NCBI RefSeq assembly: GCF_000420085.1
Contig: NZ_ATUG01000003.1
Coordinates: forward strand, 1,054,001-1,118,000
DNA from: Desulfospira joergensenii DSM 10085
GTDB taxonomy: Bacteria > Desulfobacterota > Desulfobacteria > Desulfobacterales > Desulfobacteraceae
Length of the DNA stretch: 64,000 nucleotides
Direction: 5' to 3'
Every line of letters begins with the position of its first letter. Position 1 is the first letter of the stretch. Shown here piece after piece: positions 61,882 to 64,000 of this stretch. Made by a program: the position numbers and the translations under genes. The notes beneath the pieces were generated by a model. The model did not search any database. It was not told where the DNA came from and was given only the letters and a program-made list of their open reading frames with translations.

Positions 61882-63012
61882 ATGACGCAACACCGATTCT
61901 CATCCTTTTGGCTGCCTCGGGCAGCGGCCGTTCTGGCTGCTCTGACAGCCATTGCCATCGTCCTGCTCGGCACCATCCTTCAGGTCCAGGGAGCACAAGC
62001 TTTGGCCGGTGAAAGTGCCTTTAGGACCATCACGGACCGGTCCGGCCGGAGGGTCCGCATCCCGGAAACGCCCAGGCGCATCGCCTGTCTCTTCGGTCCC
62101 AGCTATGAAAAGCTCCTGGCTTTCGGCGCCACCGACCGGGTCTCCATGGTGGCCAACGTAACCCTGCCCTGGAACCTTGTGCTTAACCCCGGGCTTGGGG
62201 CGATTCCGGTCCTGACCACCTATGGCAGCCCGGATGTAGAGACCCTGCTCCGCCTGAAAACAGACTTGGTCATCTACCATCCCTTTACCAAACAGATCAA
62301 CCAGATGACCGCGGCCGGGCTGCCTGTGGTGGTGCCTTATGACGGTAGCCGGCGCCAGCACACCCTGGAGGGTTTCTTTAAGGACTGGTACGGGCAGATC
62401 CGGTTTTACGGCAAGATCCTGGGCGGCGATGCCGTTGCCAGGGCCGAGGTCTATTGCGACTATGCGGACCGGCGGATCCGGGACGTGCTATCCGTAACCG
62501 CCGAAATCCCAAAAGACCGGTGCCCCAAAGTCTTCTGGTACTGCGGCCAGGTCAACGGCCCAGCCGGAACCCAGACCCGCCACGCCACGGCAGACTGGCT
62601 GGTGACCGCTGCGGGCGGCACCATGCTCACCCACGAGGAGGCGGCCTATTTTGTTTCCGTATCCACCGAGGAGCTGATTCTCTGGAATCCCGATATCATC
62701 CTGGTGTCCACCCTGCCCTCTGTGGAGCCGGTCCTGTCCGATCCCAGGTTGAAAAACATTGCTGCGGTCCAAAACCAAAGGGTTTTTATGACCCCCCAGG
62801 GGCAGTTTTACTGGAGCCATTTTTCCACGGAGTCATTTCTTTGCATCCTCTACCTGGCCAAACTCTTCCACCCGGAAAAATTCCCGGATCTGGACATGGT
62901 CGAGGAACTCACCGGATATTACGCGCAATTTTACCACTACGATCTAACCGGGGACCAGGCCCGGCGTATACTCTCCCATCTGCCGCCCGGCTCCAAAGAT
63001 CAACACCCTTAA
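61882..63012 (+). CDS. Periplasmic binding protein for iron/cobamide-type chelate (FepB/BtuF-like)
   Basis: A 376-residue protein with a long N-terminal hydrophobic signal (AAAVLAALTAIAIVLLGTIL, ending near ALAGES). The mature part begins RTITDRSGRRVRIPETPRRI, the usual start of class III binding proteins, and has WNPDIILVSTLPSVEPVLSD PRLKNIAAVQNQRVFMTP. It feeds the permease upstream. Ligand is unclear: iron siderophore, heme, cobamide or other metal chelate. Confidence 0.85.
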   Translation: MTQHRFSSFWLPRAAAVLAALTAIAIVLLGTILQVQGAQALAGESAFRTITDRSGRRVRIPETPRRIACLFGPSYEKLLAFGATDRVSMVANVTLPWNLVLNPGLGAIPVLTTYGSPDVETLLRLKTDLVIYHPFTKQINQMTAAGLPVVVPYDGSRRQHTLEGFFKDWYGQIRFYGKILGGDAVARAEVYCDYADRRIRDVLSVTAEIPKDRCPKVFWYCGQVNGPAGTQTRHATADWLVTAAGGTMLTHEEAAYFVSVSTEELILWNPDIILVSTLPSVEPVLSDPRLKNIAAVQNQRVFMTPQGQFYWSHFSTESFLCILYLAKLFHPEKFPDLDMVEELTGYYAQFYHYDLTGDQARRILSHLPPGSKDQHP

Positions 63013-63031
63013 CCCTAAAAAAGGAAAAAAG

Positions 63032-64000
63032 ATGAAACGGATATTTTTTAAGCGGATGTGCCTGCCTGCACTGTTCTTGCTCATGACGACGGGGGGATAT
63101 GCGACCCCCAATGAGCCTCAGGTTTTCAACCTGGGCGAAGTGGTAATTACAGGAGAAAAGACCACGGTGAACCTTGCCACCACCGTCACAGAGGTCTCCA
63201 TGGAGGAGATCGCAGCCAAGGGAGCGACCAGCGCTGCCGAGGCCCTGGAGTTCCTGCCCGGTGTCTTTGTCCGGTACGGGGGTAAAGGCGATGCCCATGT
63301 CAACATCCGCGGTTTTGAGCAGCGGCAGGTCAAAATCCTCATCGACGGGGTGCCGGCCCGGGAAAATTACTTCGGCACCGTGGACCTGTCCATGCTCCCG
63401 GCCGATGCCATCTCCAAGATCACCATCGTCAAGGGGGCAAGCTCAGTGCTTTACGGTTCCAACACCATGGGCGGGGTGATCAACATCATTACCAAAAAAG
63501 GATCCAAAACACCTCAAACCTTGGTGTCGTCCGCCTTTGGCGACTATGACACCGCCCGGTACGCAGCCAGCCACGGCGGCACTTTCACCGAAAGCGGCCG
63601 AATCAACTACTGGCTGTCCGCAGGATACCAGACCTCGGACGGTTACAGGCTCTCCCACGATTTCGACCCCAACAATCCGGTAACAGGGGTTGGCACCCAG
63701 TTCAACGAAGACGGCGGGGTCAGGGATTTGAGCCATTATAATAAAAAAAACCTGAACATGAAGGTGGGATACGATCCCGGCGGGGAGTCCAGCCTCTACC
63801 TCTCCTTTAACTACGTGGACAACGACAGGGGCATCCCCGCCTTTTTTAACCGATACTGGGCCTACGATCACTGGAAGCAGTGGCAGATCAGCCTGGCCGG
63901 GGAACATCGGTTCACCGACAAGGTCAAGGTCAAATCGAGAGTCTTCTACGTCAACCACGAGGACGGCATCACGGACGTAAGCTGGGATAAAAATCACACC
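63032..64000 (+). CDS. TonB-dependent outer-membrane receptor, partial at window end
   Basis: The first 323 codons of an outer-membrane receptor. It has a signal peptide (MKRIFFKRMCLPALFLLMTT) and then the TonB-box-like FNLGEVVITGEKT. The plug domain is typical: EALEFLPGVFVRYGGKGDAH VNIRGF, QVKILIDGVPARENYFG and VKGASSVLYGSNTMGGVINI ITKKGS. The start of the beta-barrel follows. The frame is open to base 64000. AAGGA precedes the ATG at 63032. It brings the ligand of the ABC transporter across the outer membrane. Confidence 0.9.
   Translation, partial: MKRIFFKRMCLPALFLLMTTGGYATPNEPQVFNLGEVVITGEKTTVNLATTVTEVSMEEIAAKGATSAAEALEFLPGVFVRYGGKGDAHVNIRGFEQRQVKILIDGVPARENYFGTVDLSMLPADAISKITIVKGASSVLYGSNTMGGVINIITKKGSKTPQTLVSSAFGDYDTARYAASHGGTFTESGRINYWLSAGYQTSDGYRLSHDFDPNNPVTGVGTQFNEDGGVRDLSHYNKKNLNMKVGYDPGGESSLYLSFNYVDNDRGIPAFFNRYWAYDHWKQWQISLAGEHRFTDKVKVKSRVFYVNHEDGITDVSWDKNHT

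Noticed and set aside
1-64000. CRISPR arrays, rRNA and tRNA genes, prophage modules
   Set aside because: I looked for regularly spaced direct repeats, rRNA-like blocks, tRNA arms and phage structural genes and saw none; a short or degenerate case could have been missed by eye.

Overview
The window looks like chromosome from a Gram-negative, anaerobic member of the Desulfobacterota, most likely near the Desulfobacteraceae. The support is a DsrC-family protein, a tungsten aldehyde:ferredoxin oxidoreductase with its own ferredoxin and MoaD-like protein, a GlcD/GlcF-type hydroxyacid oxidase, anaerobic cobamide lower-ligand genes, and many PAS kinases, chemoreceptors and diguanylate cyclases. This assignment is by gene content and family recognition only. 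Most genes are moderately GC-rich. AT-rich exceptions are 1-2950 and 57.1-60.0 kb.

Layout. 1-2.1 kb: an IS1182-type transposase cut by the window edge, inserted into an IS110-type transposase. 2.2-2.7 kb: a DUF1801 gene. 2.9-10.4 kb (minus): a signalling block with a hybrid histidine kinase, a periplasmic solute-binding protein, a diguanylate cyclase and a chemoreceptor. 10.8-14.1 kb (plus): a sirtuin deacylase, a MarR regulator with matching operator copies, a thioesterase, a nitronate monooxygenase-like flavoprotein and a small Cys protein. 14.2-20.4 kb: a cobalamin riboswitch ahead of a tightly coupled four-gene operon of a sodium:solute symporter, a BzaC-like methyltransferase fused to DUF2284, and two B12-binding radical SAM proteins (BzaD-like, BzaE-like). 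20.6-22.9 kb: a secreted Cache protein with a chemoreceptor. 22.9-27.1 kb (minus): an RND efflux pair. 27.2-31.2 kb (plus): PAS kinase, MOT1-type molybdate transporter, DksA-type zinc finger and ribosome hibernation factor. 31.2-34.3 kb (minus): DUF488, GNAT, Crp/Fnr regulator and a Bcr/CflA exporter.

34.6-43.0 kb is a coherent catabolic locus. On the minus strand are iclR, tctC, tctB, tctA and a LarA-family gene; divergently on the plus strand are glcD- and glcF-like genes. The likely logic is uptake of a 2-hydroxycarboxylate, stereochemical interconversion by the LarA-like enzyme, and oxidation by the flavin/FeS pair. 43.1-44.4 kb: a short Hsp70. 44.7-48.0 kb: a PhnD-like lipoprotein, a histidine kinase with a nine-cysteine insert and a response regulator, translationally coupled. 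48.0-51.6 kb (minus): a PEP-synthase-like phosphotransferase paired with a phosphatase/Cys-cluster fusion. 51.8-53.6 kb (minus): a PAS-GGDEF protein and a DsrC homologue lacking its C-terminal cysteines. 53.9-57.1 kb (plus): a ferritin-like protein, a four-cluster ferredoxin, AOR and MoaD-like. 57.4-59.5 kb: an AT-rich M1 peptidase, probably acquired. 60.0-64.0 kb (plus): an ATPase, permease, binding protein and TonB-dependent receptor for a metal chelate or cobamide, behind two palindromes; the receptor runs off the end.

The most interesting units are the riboswitch-controlled bzaCDE-like operon without a ThiC-type first enzyme, the phosphotransferase/phosphatase pair, and the cysteine-less DsrC.
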